64,000 bases of DNA from Serripes groenlandicus (Eukaryota > Mollusca > Bivalvia > Cardiida > Cardiidae), in contig JASEVX010000008.1 in NCBI GenBank assembly GCA_031761405.1, forward strand, positions 43,953,337-44,017,336. Reading direction: 5' to 3'. The position numbers were made by a program, and so were the translations under genes. Shown here piece after piece: positions 30,954-40,738 of this stretch (position 1 is its first letter; every line of letters starts with the position of its first letter). The notes beneath the pieces are model-generated. The model was not told the DNA's origin, ran no database searches, and saw only the letters and a program-made list of their open reading frames with translations.

Positions 30954-31169
30954 TTAATCCTTTCAGCGCCGAATTATTTAAAGTAGACTCTTCCCATGTT
31001 CAAACTCGGTCGACTCTTTTTTCATGTTATAGGATTTTTTTGAAATTTCTTTATAGGTCACAGCCAAACAATGCAGATTTCAGGTGAGACAGCTCGTTAC
31101 GAGCTGACTCACCTGAATCTGCATTGATTGCAGAAAGCTCAATATTGCCTTTGGCGCTGAAAGAGTTAA
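30954..31169 (-). mobile_element. MITE-B copy, full length, with empty site nearby
   Basis: TTAATCCTTTCAGCGCC to GGCGCTGAAAGAGTTAA. The central dyad GACAGCTCGTTACGAGCTGA is intact. The host unit reads AACTACTTAAGTCTGC without the insert and AACTACTTAA...GTTAAGTTTGC with it. This directly shows a TTAA target duplication. Confidence 0.95.
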
Positions 31170-31640
31170 GTTTGCATGATCGCATTATGTACCATGCACA
31201 TTATAGGGTCAACTTTAAGTCCTTCTCATGTTCTAAAATCCTTATATGACATTCACACCATGTGTTGTGGGTACTCAAAAGAATCGTGCTGTACATTAAG
31301 ATTCCAACGTTTTCAAACGTTGATAGCCATAGTTTCTCGTATTCTCATTAAAAACTACTTAAGTCTGCATGATCTCATTATGTATCATGCACATTATAGG
31401 GTCAACTTTAAGTCGTTTTCAGGTTCTAAAATCCTTATATGACATTCACACCATGTGTTGTGTGTACTCAAAAGAATCGTGCTGCACATTAAGATTCCAA
31501 CGTTTTCAAACGTTGATAGCCATAGTTTCTCGTATTCTCTTTAAAAACTACTTAAGTCTGCATGATCTCATTATGTACCATACACATTATTCGGTCAATT
31601 TTAAGTCCTTCTCATGTTCTAAAATCATTATATGACATTC

Positions 31641-31715
31641 AAACCCTATGTTGTGGGTACTCAAAAGAATCATCAGTGAGACGTGTCTTTTGAATACCCA
31701 CATCACAGGATTTGG
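31641..31715. mobile_element. Hairpin element G, partial
   Basis: CCCTATGTTGTGGGTACTCA, AAAGAATCATCAGTGAGACG, then TGTCTTTTGAATACCCACAT match the G core with arm mismatches. In the two preceding 193-bp units only the left arm of this hairpin is present. Confidence 0.75.
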
Positions 31716-31719
31716 TTGA

Positions 31720-32540
31720 CTAATAACAGAAATATTGTGGGGAAAAATACCTGTTCACTCCATCTTCTCTAGTCCTCTGCTTTCGGTATGTACATGTTTA
31801 AGCCTACTAGGTACCCACAAATAGGTCATAGTCAGCGACCAGTTCTATACTTAGATTTAGTCTCTATTTCCGATTATTTGAGCAATACATACCAACATTA
31901 AGTTAATGTGTGAGATAGATTGGTCTATAGAAAATATTAACTGATAATGAAAGAGCAACTGTATTTGTTGGCTTTAATTTTGTCTCAGCAGCTTTGTTTT
32001 TATGTTACAGCATTTTCTGTGCCTTTGAAACAACTCATCATGCTCTGTAAGTCTGTACTACTTCGTATATACGAAGTACAATATATTAAGACGAATGTAT
32101 ACTTCTATGCAGCTCTGGAAGAGTAGAATAGAGGATATTCATTTGGAAATATACAGAATTTCCCATCGCCAATGTTTGCAAATGTAGACATTTGAAAGAG
32201 ATCAGTTAACTACGGTTTTGTCATTGAGTTATATAGCAATTGACAAAGTCGGTAAACGGGTCCGGCCACAAGTTCTCACAACGTAGATATATTTAGTTTT
32301 TAAAGACAAATTCATTCCGGTTAGGCAACATGTCAAGTGTCACACAAGCACAACCATATCTAAAGCAAAATCAAGTTTCCCAAGCCTAGAAAAATGTAAC
32401 ATTGTTGAAAACAGCTAAACTTGTTAAACACGGCGTTACGCTGCTGACTACCAAACGAACCACCAGGAATGTGTTAACAATCTGAGTAGGAAAGTAGCAA
32501 GTTTCCCTGCAAGAACAATTGATTGAGTGTGTAGTATTGG
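31720..32540. other. No gene; short palindrome at 32.06 kb
   Basis: A 20-bp perfect palindrome, TACTTCGTATATACGAAGTA, lies at 32059-32078. A weak SINE-tail-like GTTGAAAACAGCTAAAC occurs near 32404. I see nothing else. Confidence 0.4.
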
Positions 32541-32542
32541 CG

Positions 32543-32688
32543 CCTAGGACGACTTTTGCCATAATGTTTTAACTCTATTCAATGATTATAATTCCCCCCC
32601 CCCTTTTTTTTTTAGAGATTTTCCATGTTTATGTGAGTACGTTTTCAAAGTCGTCTGCTGCAGATTTCTTGTATGTGGGAACGGGTTA
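32543..32688 (+). mobile_element. MITE-A, right half
   Basis: It begins in the hairpin right arm region (TTTTGCCATAATGTTTTAAC) and continues through TTTTCCATGTTTATGTGAGT and AAAGTCGTCTGCTGCAGATT to TGTATGTGGGAACGGGTTA. A C10/T10 homopolymer pair at 32595-32615 interrupts it. Confidence 0.7.
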
Positions 32689-32689
32689 C

Positions 32690-33148
32690 AGGAAAAACAA
32701 AAACCTATTTATAATAGAAGAACATGGTTCCCGCTCGGGATTACTTTCTACACCTTTCTATACACACATTTTCAGAAAAAGGAGAGCTGCCGAAGTCTCG
32801 GTGAAAAAGTGTAATAACTGCGTTTTTTCTCGGAATGAAGTTACGCCGCATTGCTGGCAGACTAAACGGCATTATCATCACGTAGACTGTTTCGAGTTTC
32901 ATTTAAATTGGATGTATAATTGCCCCCGACTTATGATTTATAACTCACTACAATACATTCATTTCAGCCAAAGGTTGATATAGTACACTTTATAAGAATG
33001 CAAACAGTCATTGGTTTATAAATTCAGTCCAAAGTGGATTCAGTACAAGAACACTTCACACAGATTAACAGAGTACGTTTCATAAAAATAATACAAAACA
33101 ATCTGTTCATTTTTAGAGCAAAGACTATACAGTATATTTCACATATAT
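32690..33148. other. No gene recognised
   Basis: A 133-codon plus frame (32582-32983) starts inside the MITE-A and lacks any domain. I treat it as chance. Confidence 0.4.
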
Positions 33149-33149
33149 A

Positions 33150-33382
33150 TTAACCCTTTCCCTCATACGACAATTCTGCAGCAGATGACTTTGAACATAT
33201 TTTCTAAAAAAATAGAAAATCTCTATAATTGAATTGAATAACCATATGACTAAAAGTGAAAAACATTGTGGCAAAAGGAGAAATTGCTCGTTTTGAGCAA
33301 TTTCTTCTTTTGTCACTATGTTTTCAAAAAAACCGTCTACTGCAGAGGCGTCAGAAAGCGTCTATATGAGGGAAAGGATTAA
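33150..33382 (-). mobile_element. MITE-A copy, full length
   Basis: TTAACCCTTTCCCTCATACG to TGAGGGAAAGGATTAA with TTAA at both ends. The hairpin reads GAGAAATTGCTCGTTTTGAG then CAATTTCTTCTTTTGTCA. GTCTACTGCAGAGGCGTC lies inside the right end. Confidence 0.92.
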
Positions 33383-33694
33383 TGTATTCCTATGAATGGA
33401 ATACAAGGATTTATCAGTGTATTAATGTGTCATTCTGTCAAAGTGGATATCGTCACTGGTGATGATAACACTTCTGGACCAATGCTGGAACGTTTACATT
33501 CGGCATGGCTGTTTAACATATTTCCAAAACTCATTTTCATTATTGAACGTACAGATACAATATTAACGAAATGCATCGAAAAATAACAAACGTTTTGTAT
33601 TTCAAAGCACTACTAATTTTGTGGACCCTGATCTGGCGCCATATTTGAAATACAGATGCTGATCTTGGTCGAAACTATCTAACTACCATTAAAC

Positions 33695-33975
33695 CCTTGA
33701 ACCGAACCCCGGTATTTCAGTCGGTAGCGACGCGGGCTGTCAATCGAGTGGTTGTGAGTTCAAATCCCAGCTCGGCCCACATTCTTTCCGACGTTTGACA
33801 ACAGTCACTGTGACGTGCGTCATTCGTCTTTCACCAATGGGCTAACAGTCAATGCGGAAAAAAAACAGCCAGTTGCTTGGAAAGTATGTAGTGTGGACAT
33901 CTGGTGTGAGAATGCCAGGTAACTGGGCGCCGTGATATGACTGAACAGTTGTGGAAACGGCGCCTCAAACAGATA
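33695..33975 (+). mobile_element. SINE S2, full length
   Basis: The tRNA-like head CCCGGTATTTCAGTCGGTAG, then GAGTGGTTGTGAGTTCAAAT with B box GAGTTCAAATCCC (one mismatch), CAGCTCGGCCCACATTCTTT. The body has GACGTTTGACAACAGTCACT, CATCTGGTGTGAGAATGCCA and GCGCCGTGATATGACTGAAC, ending GAAACGGCGCCTCAAAC. The head differs from S1, but the 3' module is shared. Confidence 0.82.
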
Positions 33976-34008
33976 TCATCATGCCTGATTTATGACATCC
34001 AGAGTGAC

Positions 34009-34231
34009 TAACCCTTTCCAATTTGCAGACGCATTTTGACGCGTCTGCAGAAGACGACATTTAAAAATATTGTAGCAAGTGGAGAAATTGCTCATTGATG
34101 AGCACTCATTTTTCCATGTGTTGCAATGTTTTCAATTCTATCGTATAAGTGTACTATCTTTTCTTAGCGTTCTTCCATATATTTCACAATATGTTTTCAA
34201 AGTCATCTGCTGCAAATGTGTTGTATGTAAG
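34009..34231 (+). mobile_element. MITE-A copy, diverged
   Basis: TAACCCTTTCCAATTTGCAG, GACGCGTCTGCAGAAGACGA, then a damaged hairpin GGAGAAATTGCTCATTGATG and AGCACTCATTTTTCC. The right end is TGTATGTAAGAAAGGATCAA. Confidence 0.78.
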
Positions 34232-34234
34232 AAA

Positions 34235-34610
34235 GGATCAATATAATATGTAAGAACACTCGTAGAGTCGATTTTAAAGTAAATAAGTTTAAAACTTAAA
34301 AAGAACCTAAATATGTATAAAAATAATGACTGTAACCTATTTTTATCGGTTCTACTTCGTTTTGCCCCAAAGTAAACGGGTTTCTCTTCGATAATTCAAA
34401 TGTATGACGCGAAGGGATAAAATATATAGTTTTGTATGAATTATTAACAAGACTGTCGGGTAAAGTAATTTCCTTTTTGCTGAGTTTTGTCTTGGGCTTT
34501 CCAACTAATACGTTCCCTTCTTTCTCCATTATTTATGTCCTTCGGGCTGAAGTGGTATGTGTGTTTCAACAGCGGAAGGTTCGAGTTCGCTTGGGGTTCA
34601 GGTTATGAGA
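34235..34610. other. No feature recognised
   Basis: I see AT-rich sequence. A 77-codon minus-strand frame (34296-34529) has no recognisable domain. Confidence 0.4.
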
Positions 34611-34611
34611 T

Positions 34612-34832
34612 TTAACCCTTTCCCTCATATAGACGCTTTCTGCAGCAGGCGGCGTTTTGAAAACATGGTGACAAAAGAAGAAATTGCACAAAACGTGCAA
34701 TTTCTACTTTTGCCACAATGTTTTCCACTTTTTGTCATAGGTTATCCATTCAATTATGGAGATTTTCTATGTTTTGACAAAATACGTTCAAAGTCGTCTG
34801 CTGCAGAATCGTCGTATGAGGGAAAGGGTTAA
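34612..34832 (+). mobile_element. MITE-A copy, full length
   Basis: TTAACCCTTTCCCTCATATA to TATGAGGGAAAGGGTTAA, with TTAA both sides. The paired-change hairpin ATTGCACAAAACGTGCAAT is intact. A short deletion near the left end removed GACGCCTCTG (TTTCTGCAGCAGG). Confidence 0.93.
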
Positions 34833-35039
34833 AGGTACCAATATGTAAAGTTTTTTCTATAAAAAAATAAAATAAAAATGAAGTATTCGATTTTATTTAC
34901 ACGGATGAGGTGTGTCTGTTGTAAACGTACTTAAATCTTGAACTAGCCGTTTTCTGTTTTCAAATTAGTTTAAATTCATCCATTTTGAATCGATTGTAAG
35001 GCAAGCCCATACAACTAACATGCCCACTCCTTATGTCGT

Positions 35040-35572
35040 CACCGCCTCGGCGGTGTAGGGATAGAGCGTCCGCCAGGGGGATCCCCGTCCGAGTCACTCA
35101 CAAGTCTTTAAAAATGTAAGTTATGTCTGCTCCAAAACTGCTCGACCCGGCCGGGTAGCTCAATTGGTAGCGTATCTGACTCGTGATCTGGAGGTCACGG
35201 GTTCGATACCCGGTTGCGGCGACATTCTTTCGGGCGATGTTTTCCATTGCCTCTCACCTCTGATCTATGTGAGAAAGTAGTCAGTGGCTTCGAAAGAATG
35301 TTGTGTAAGTACTGGTGTGGGAAAGCCAGGAAAACATGGGTAGGTGCACTGACCGCCGTGATATGACCAAAGCTGTTGAAAGCGGCGTTAAACTCCAAAC
35401 AAACAAAACAAACAAACCAAAAGTGCTCAGGGTTGCGGGTTCGAGTTACGACTGACTGGTTAGTATCAGGATTGGACCAGTAGTATCCTACTGGTAACAT
35501 ACCAAAAAAACGCCGTGGTATAACTGTACAATTGTTAAAACACGGCATAAAACACCGAACAATCAATCAATA
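35040..35572 (+). mobile_element. SINE S1 interrupted by SINE S2
   Basis: The head is ACCGCCTCGGCGGTGTAGGG and GATAGAGCGTCC, with the B-box region shortened (GGGGGATCCCCGTCC). After the S2 insertion S1 resumes at GTGCTCAGGGTTGCGGGTTC and continues through ATCAGGATTGGACCAGTAG and ACGCCGTGGTATAACTGTAC to a (CAAT)n tail. AAAACTGCTC and AAAAGTGCTC flank the insert. Confidence 0.88.
35144..35418 (+). mobile_element. SINE S2, full length, inside S1
   Basis: The tRNA-like head GGCCGGGTAGCTCAATTGGT, AGCGTATCTGACTCGTGATC, then B box GGTTCGATACCC. I considered a real tRNA here, but the D and anticodon stems do not pair. The body has ACATTCTTTCGGGCGATGTT, GTACTGGTGTGGGAAAGCCA and CCGCCGTGATATGACC, ending GAAAGCGGCGTTAAACTCCA with a CAAA-rich tail. 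Confidence 0.9.
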
Positions 35573-35651
35573 TAATATGTGCTTCCTCTAAACACAACCA
35601 GTACTCGGTACGAGTATGTAGGTTAACCTCAAATGTGATCCAATTCTCGCA

Positions 35652-36330
35652 GGAATAATAATAATAATAATAATAATAATATCTTTATTTTTTTAAGGTA
35701 ACATCTAATACACATACAGACAATTTAACAATGACTATACATATCTTATTTTCACATGGCCTTCAATAATATAACACACACAAACATTACATTTTACAAC
35801 ATGCAAACTTCAATGAAAAATTATGGCAATAAGTACAAATATAATTAATTTTCAATTATGTGAAGACAGACACTCCAACTACTCCAAACACAATTCTGAA
35901 TATAATATCGGCAAGTAATCAAGATAGTGTTAGTATGGAACCTTTTCCAGAATAATTTCTTATAATTTCGTTTGAATGATACAATAGACGTTGAGTGCTT
36001 TATATGTGATGGAATGCTATTCCAGACTTTAAAACCAAAATATCTAAATGAATTTAACATGTAATTTGTTCTAGGTTTGTAGGTAAATGCTAAATTGTTA
36101 TTGGATTGTGAGCGTAGAGTGTGATATTTATTTGAATCGCATCAAGAGGCCAGTTACACCTATACCTTATAAAGCGCTTAGTAATTCTTAAATATATCTT
36201 TATTTTTCTTTCTAATAATTTGTAAAAAACGAATGGTGGTATGTATTTAAGTTGACATAAATAATTACCTCGATGACTAACACTACTTGTAAAGAAATCA
36301 AATATTTGGCATTTTTATTAGGGAAACAAA
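35652..36330 (-). mobile_element. Non-LTR retrotransposon (LINE) 3' fragment
   Basis: On the minus strand a decayed coding part is followed by a short 3' region and an (ATT)n tail, seen on plus as (AAT)n at 35652-35682. The 5' border is uncertain. No reverse transcriptase catalytic motif is present. Confidence 0.72.
35845..36110 (-). pseudogene. LINE C-terminal coding remnant
   Basis: The minus-strand frame 35845-36060 reads LNSFRYFGFKVWNSIPSHIK and then HSTSIVSFKRNYKKLF. This is the aromatic-rich VWNSIP...FK segment common at the C-terminus of LINE reverse transcriptases. Upstream in the same strand, partly in another frame, AFTYKPRTNYMLNSF continues it. Frame breaks and 5' truncation show it is dead. 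Confidence 0.7.
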
Positions 36331-36427
36331 AAGGATGAATTATGCAGTTAAGTATTCAAGTATTACTTAGAGCTAAGTAAGGTTTGAGGAATTTGACCCA
36401 GGACCTTTTGACCACCAGGCCCGCGCT

Positions 36428-36745
36428 CTCTTTCTGATCTACTGTCTCTGATTCACTGTCTCTGATCCACTGTCTCTGATCCATTGTCTCTGATCCACTT
36501 CTCTGATTCACTGTCTCTGATCCACTGTCTCTGATCCACTGTCTCTAATCCACTGTCGCTGATCCACTGTCGCTGATCCACTGTCTCTGATCCACTGGCT
36601 CTAATCCACCGTCTTTGATCCACTGTCTCTGATCCACTGTCTTTGATTCACTGTCTCTGACCCACTGTCTCTAATCCACCGTCTTTGATACACTGTCTCT
36701 GATCCACTGTCTCTGATCCACTGTCTCTGAACCACTGTCTCCTAT
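36428..36745. repeat. 14-bp minisatellite, about 22 units
   Basis: The unit is CTGTCTCTGATCCA, with variants CTAATCCACC, TTTGATCCA and CGCTGATCCA. Variant units recur in similar order at about 36541-36625 and 36660-36710, suggesting local block duplication. Confidence 0.93.
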
Positions 36746-36850
36746 ATCCGTCCGGTCTACCATCAGGTTATGTCCTTCGTGCTTTATTGGTACGTGCGTC
36801 TTGAGGGATGTTTGTATTGTATTCGAGTTACTGGTTCATGATATATAAAT

Positions 36851-37035
36851 TTAATTCTTTCAGCGCCGAATTGTTAAAACAAAGACTCTTTACTATTCTC
36901 ATGTAATAAGAGCTTTGGAATATGCTGATAACTAACATACAAGTAATGCTGATTTCAAGTGAGGCGGTTCGTTACTAGCTGACTCACCTGAATCTGTATT
37001 ATTTGCAAACAATCTCAATATTGCCATTGGGGAAA
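36851..37035 (-). mobile_element. MITE-B, right end lost
   Basis: TTAATTCTTTCAGCGCCGAA at the left. The centre TCAAGTGAGGCGGTTCGTTA with CTAGCTGACTCACC is a mutated dyad. It ends at CTCAATATTGCCATTGGGGA without the terminal repeat. Confidence 0.8.
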
Positions 37036-37257
37036 GGAGCAATTACTTATCAAAATCGAAATAGATTAAATAAGTAAAAACCTGCATTAACTACTCATAG
37101 AACAAAATAAGACAAACAAATTGTTTGAAATGAAGAGAAAAAAACAAGATATTAATGGGCCAGTGCATGAGAAAAGGGTACAGCTTGGTTTGTGAGAATA
37201 GTTTTGATCCAGATCTACCCTGTTCACCTACTACTATTACAAGCTTGTTGGACTAGT

Positions 37258-38075
37258 CTATCACAGGAATTTTCATTTGAGAATAAACTGGAAAAAAACC
37301 CACCCCACAATACCTCGTGAAGATACTACAAATAGTCTTTCTATATGACCCTATGATGAACTAGTAATGACTGCAATGTAATGAGAAAATTCGGGGAATC
37401 CCACACAGAACAGTGTTACTATAAATAGCATCGCTATATGGTTTTAATAAAAAATATTATACATTGGCATAGTTCACGACGAACCCGAGTTCCGACTAGA
37501 GTTACACGGGTTCCTCATGAACGGCAAGAGTTTTAACCCTAGTGACGTCATATGAACTTCTGAGCCCGACTATTTGCAACCCTGCTTCAAGCGCGAGTTA
37601 GAAGAGTTCCAAAATGGCGGAGGGTGGCAATTCTTGATGCTGGTGTGTAAATAATCCTAAAATACGAACCTCTGAGTTCAGTAATCAGTGATGTTTTATT
37701 TGTAAGGTAGATAAATAAAGATTTGTTTATTGGGCCTTGCAAATAAATGCGATCCGTAATTTAGACAACAAGAAAACGAGGTTTCTTGTGTCGATAATGA
37801 AATAAGTGGATACAACACGGAGGCTTCCATTTTGAATTTTAACCCTACCTACCTTGAGTTCGTCATGAACTCAGTCATTATGAATCATATAGAGGCTATA
37901 TTTAGTAACACGGTCCTGGGTGGGATTCCCCAAATTTTCTCATACGAACTTTACGGTCATAATTATTATAGCATATATGGACAATATAGAGAGATTATTT
38001 GTAGTATCTTAACGAGGTATTGTGTTTTTCCCCAAAAAAAATTATCAAATGAAAACTCGGACGCCTGTGGTATGC
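37258..38075. mobile_element. Element I, long terminal inverted repeats of about 200 bp
   Basis: The left arm carries CACAATACCTCGTGAAGATA, CTACAAATAGTCTTTCTATA, GAGAAAATTCGGGGAATCCC and AGTTCACGACGAAC. Each has a complement in reverse order at the right: GTTCGTCATGAACT, GGGATTCCCCAAATTTTCTC, ATTATTTGTAGTATCTTAAC and GAGGTATTGTG. The arms differ at many bases. The interior of about 340 bp contains CCAAAATGGCGGAGGGTGGC but no long frame. Borders are approximate. Confidence 0.82.
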
Positions 38076-38309
38076 AACGGGACCCCTCTTCGCGTGACGC
38101 GGATGCAATCTAAGTGACTAAGCGTAGTCGGCATATTATCTGTCGATCCAATGGCAAGACATAAGTGAGTTGTCGTGGGAAGAGAGAGAGCTGTTAATTT
38201 GATAATGTCTCTTTACCCTTCCTTCCAAATTTGAAACATATGACTCAGAATGATTATTGGTAAACATATTGCAAAGTCTCTTCATATTGAGGCAAAATAA
38301 GTAATGAAT

Positions 38310-38438
38310 AGAGTTGAAAACACTGTGCGTTCATGGGGAAAAATCTCTTCTTGGGCATTTTCTGATATTGCTACAATGTTTTCAAAGGTCGTCTTCTAAT
38401 GTTGCGTCAAACTGCGCATGCGTTGTGGAAAGTGTTAA
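38310..38438 (-). mobile_element. MITE-A, degenerate copy
   Basis: TTGAAAACACTGTGCG, GATATTGCTACAATGTTTTC, AAAGGTCGTCTTCTAATGTT and TGTGGAAAGTGTTAA remain. The hairpin arms no longer pair well. Confidence 0.5.
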
Positions 38439-38479
38439 TTTGATAACGACACTAAAAGGAAGCGGTTTATTTGATACGA

Positions 38480-38625
38480 TATTTTCTCAGAGTCGTCTGC
38501 TTTGAAACATCTGAAGAAAATGTGTCATGTCTCGACAATTGGAATAGACATTTTTTCTTTTTCCCAAAAACGTTTTCGAAAGTCGTCTTCTATTAAAACG
38601 TTTGAACCATAGAAAGGGTAACGTA
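38480..38625. mobile_element. MITE-A-like degenerate fragment
   Basis: CAGAGTCGTCTGCTTTGAAA and AAAGTCGTCTTCTATTAAAA, with CATAGAAAGGGTAAC at the end, resemble MITE-A internal blocks. The match is weak. Confidence 0.4.
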
Positions 38626-38824
38626 GGATATTTATTTGGGAAAGATTGCGTCTGCAAGAACTGTATATTACAGTACTTTGCATGAAGTAGCGGTTGAAAT
38701 CAGCCTGCACCAATACGCCAACTGATCTTAGTCTACATTGATTCCTTATCACGTGTACAGAGAAGTAGTAAAGCTTTATAATAGTTTGGTAATATAGGAG
38801 TCAATGGTGTAACGACGAAGTGAA

Positions 38825-39118
38825 GTTGGTTGATTTATTCGAATTTAACTTTAAAGCCGTGTTCAACACGTTTTCAGTCATATCGCGTCGGCCAGTTCAA
38901 CTACGCATGTTTTTTCAGGCTTTCTCTCACCAGTACTTTCCAAGCAACTGGCTTCTTTTCCACATATACTGTAAGACCATTGGTGGAAGACGAATGCCGC
39001 GTAACACATTGACTTGACATTGACTTTTGTCAAACGTCGGAGCTGTCGGAATGTAGGCCGAACTCACAGCCCCTGGATTGACAACCCGCGTCGCTACCGG
39101 GACTCGGCGAAGTGAAGG
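38825..39118 (-). mobile_element. SINE S2 copy
   Basis: On minus, the head is the complement of GTCGCTACCGGGACTCGGCG. The complement of GAACTCACAGCCCCTGG gives the B-box region. TTTTGTCAAACGTCGGAGC is the GACGTTTGAC block, and GGCTTTCTCTCACCAGTACT plus GTCATATCGCGTCGGCCAGT precede AAAGCCGTGTTCAACACG. The arrangement matches S2 at 33.7 kb. Confidence 0.8.
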
Positions 39119-39119
39119 A

Positions 39120-39990
39120 TACTTAAAACGTTTATTCAATTGTGAAAGATTTAGTACCGTTTGCTTCGTAAACATCTCAGTAAAACCACTTTACACATAA
39201 CACTTCCGACAAAGGAATGATAATTATGGTCAGGGAGTTGAAAGATGATATGGAAATAAGGCGATTATCAATTTCCACTTAGCTTAGTCACACTATTGCC
39301 TTCCAAAAGTCGCCTGGCGTCGAGCATGTCGTCTGCATGAGGCAAACGTGTTAAAACAAATCCATCGTTAAGGTCGTGACGCTAACACTGTTTTAAAGCA
39401 ATTTGAATGCCTGGTTACAAGTACCTGACTCTTACCACTGGACCACGGCGAGTTCCTATAAATATAGGTAGATCTGAAAGAAAACATATACATTTGGAAG
39501 GCAATTTGTTAAGTACTTGTATCTTGAAAGCTGAAATATTCCATTGTGTTAATGCCTTTTAAGTGGAATATATGTTGGACATTAAAAACGCCGCCCAGGT
39601 CCATGTAATTTGGTTTGCGGTTAGTACTGTAACGACCGTGCTATTATACTCCCGAATGAGAATAGTGTATTTTGGTCATATTTAGCGACAAGTTGGATAT
39701 AAATAGAGTTGACCTCTAATTGGTAAAATGTTAGCGTATCAACCCACGTACGGTAATAAATGTTGATTTTACTGTTCGCGTCACCTTGCATTTGGGAGCA
39801 TCGGAGAGATAAATGATAAATATTTAATACCCATCAAACAACGTTTTTATAACACAGTTTTATTCAATACCCCTCAAAATAAAATAAAAAATAGAAAAAC
39901 AGATAAATCCTTACAATCCAACGTCATATTTCAATAACTCGGCGAAAAGCATGACATAAATGCCTTTATATGATTTACGAATATGTAACT
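39120..39990. other. Mostly unassigned; tRNA-like SINE head at 39.4 kb
   Basis: The complement of GACTCTTACCACTGGACCAC (39427-39446) gives an A box TGGTCCAGTGG and a GGTAAGAGTC D-arm, as in SINE heads on the minus strand. No B box or body follows clearly. GTCGCCTGGCGTCGAGC near 39311 may be MITE-A debris. I see no gene. Confidence 0.4.
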
Positions 39991-39999
39991 GATTTAGTT

Positions 40000-40146
40000 A
40001 ACGACGATTTTAACAGTTACAATCATATTACGTAACGTTTCCCGTGTTAAATTAAAATCAGCACGTGTAACCTTAAACTGACATATGGCGCAATGTTATC
40101 GTGGCAAGTCTGAGAGCCAAATGAGAGAAGCCATTACTATTATATA
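40000..40146 (-). mobile_element. SINE S1 fragment, diverged, cut by element H
   Basis: CATATTACGTAACGTTTCCC and GAGCCAAATGAGAGAAGCCA with TTACTAT match S1 blocks in reverse. The copy stops exactly where element H begins, so H probably inserted into it or deleted the head. Confidence 0.5.
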
Positions 40147-40390
40147 TCGAGGGCTTGGCGTGAAACGGTTGTAACTAAAATTGGTATTGTTTAACCAAGG
40201 TGAATTACCTCGCCATAAAGTCTTTATAAGCGTTAAATCATTTTTCTTGGTAAACAAAGGAAATTTAGTTGCCATTGCTCGTTCTGAGGAATGGCAACTA
40301 AATTTGCATTGTTTACAAAAGGGTCAAAATTGCCCCTAAACCAAGGTTTTCAAAATAGGTTTTTAGTTACAACCGTTTCACGCCCTCGAT
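40147..40390 (+). mobile_element. MITE-H, full length
   Basis: TCGAGGGCTTGGCGTGAAAC, GGTTGTAACTAAAA at the left mirrors TTTTTAGTTACAACCGTTTC, ACGCCCTCGA at the right. The centre AATTTAGTTGCCATTGCTCG, TTCTGAGGAATGGCAACTAA folds into a hairpin with one arm base altered. It is 244 bp with no coding frame. Confidence 0.9.
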
Positions 40391-40735
40391 ATGATATATG
40401 ATAGAAGCGTCGGACAAAGGGGGTCTGTCCGAAAAGTGAAGGTTCTGCGCAGTCTGTTCATACACCATCACAATACCGCATAGTATGATCATGCTGTAAT
40501 AAAGAGTACGTATGCACCAGAAAACAAATTAGCACGCCCAGGGACCCTATATGAGTCCTTTAAGCAGTGGTCTCTCACCTAACGTCTACACTTATCATTG
40601 TGTTAATACATGTACATATTTACCATGGCATGCCATTTTCGACTGACTGTATGTTATTATATTTGTATTTCTTGACATTAAGTTATAATGCCTAATATCT
40701 AAATAAAATTTATGTTATTTTGTGTATATGTAATA
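40391..40735. other. No feature recognised
   Basis: I see unassigned AT-rich sequence between MITE-H and the 175-bp repeat. Confidence 0.4.
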
Positions 40736-40738
40736 TAG

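Larger units (their letters stand above)
30460..31660 (+). repeat. 193-bp tandem repeat, about 3 units, with two MITE insertions
   Basis: TGCATGATCTCATTATG starts near 31172, 31365 and 31559, which gives 193 bp. Each unit has ATTATAGGGTCAACTTTAAG, TGTTGTGGGTACTCAAAAGA, ACATTAAGATTCCAACG and TTTCTCGTATTCTC. The first unit is split by MITE-D at ACATTAA and by MITE-B at CTACTTAA. The second and third units preserve both sites empty. Short frames of 88 codons are repeat translations. Confidence 0.9.

Noticed and set aside
32059..32078. 20-bp perfect palindrome TACTTCGTATATACGAAGTA as an operator or loxP-like site
   Set aside because: It has no second copy or partner element in the window, and a 20-bp palindrome can occur by chance in 64 kb of AT-rich sequence.
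32582..32983. 133-codon plus-strand frame
   Set aside because: Its start lies inside a MITE-A and homopolymer run, and no domain or splice structure supports it.
35150..35225. Possible functional tRNA gene (GGCCGGGTAGCTCAATTGGT ... GGTTCGATACCC)
   Set aside because: The T arm pairs, but the D stem (GCTC with GCGT) and anticodon stem do not, and the sequence continues into a SINE body with a 3' tail. It is a SINE head.
37597..37640. CCAAAATGGCGGAGGGTGGC as a gene start or promoter motif
   Set aside because: The frame from this ATG closes after seven codons, and the motif sits in the interior of inverted-repeat element I without other promoter signals.
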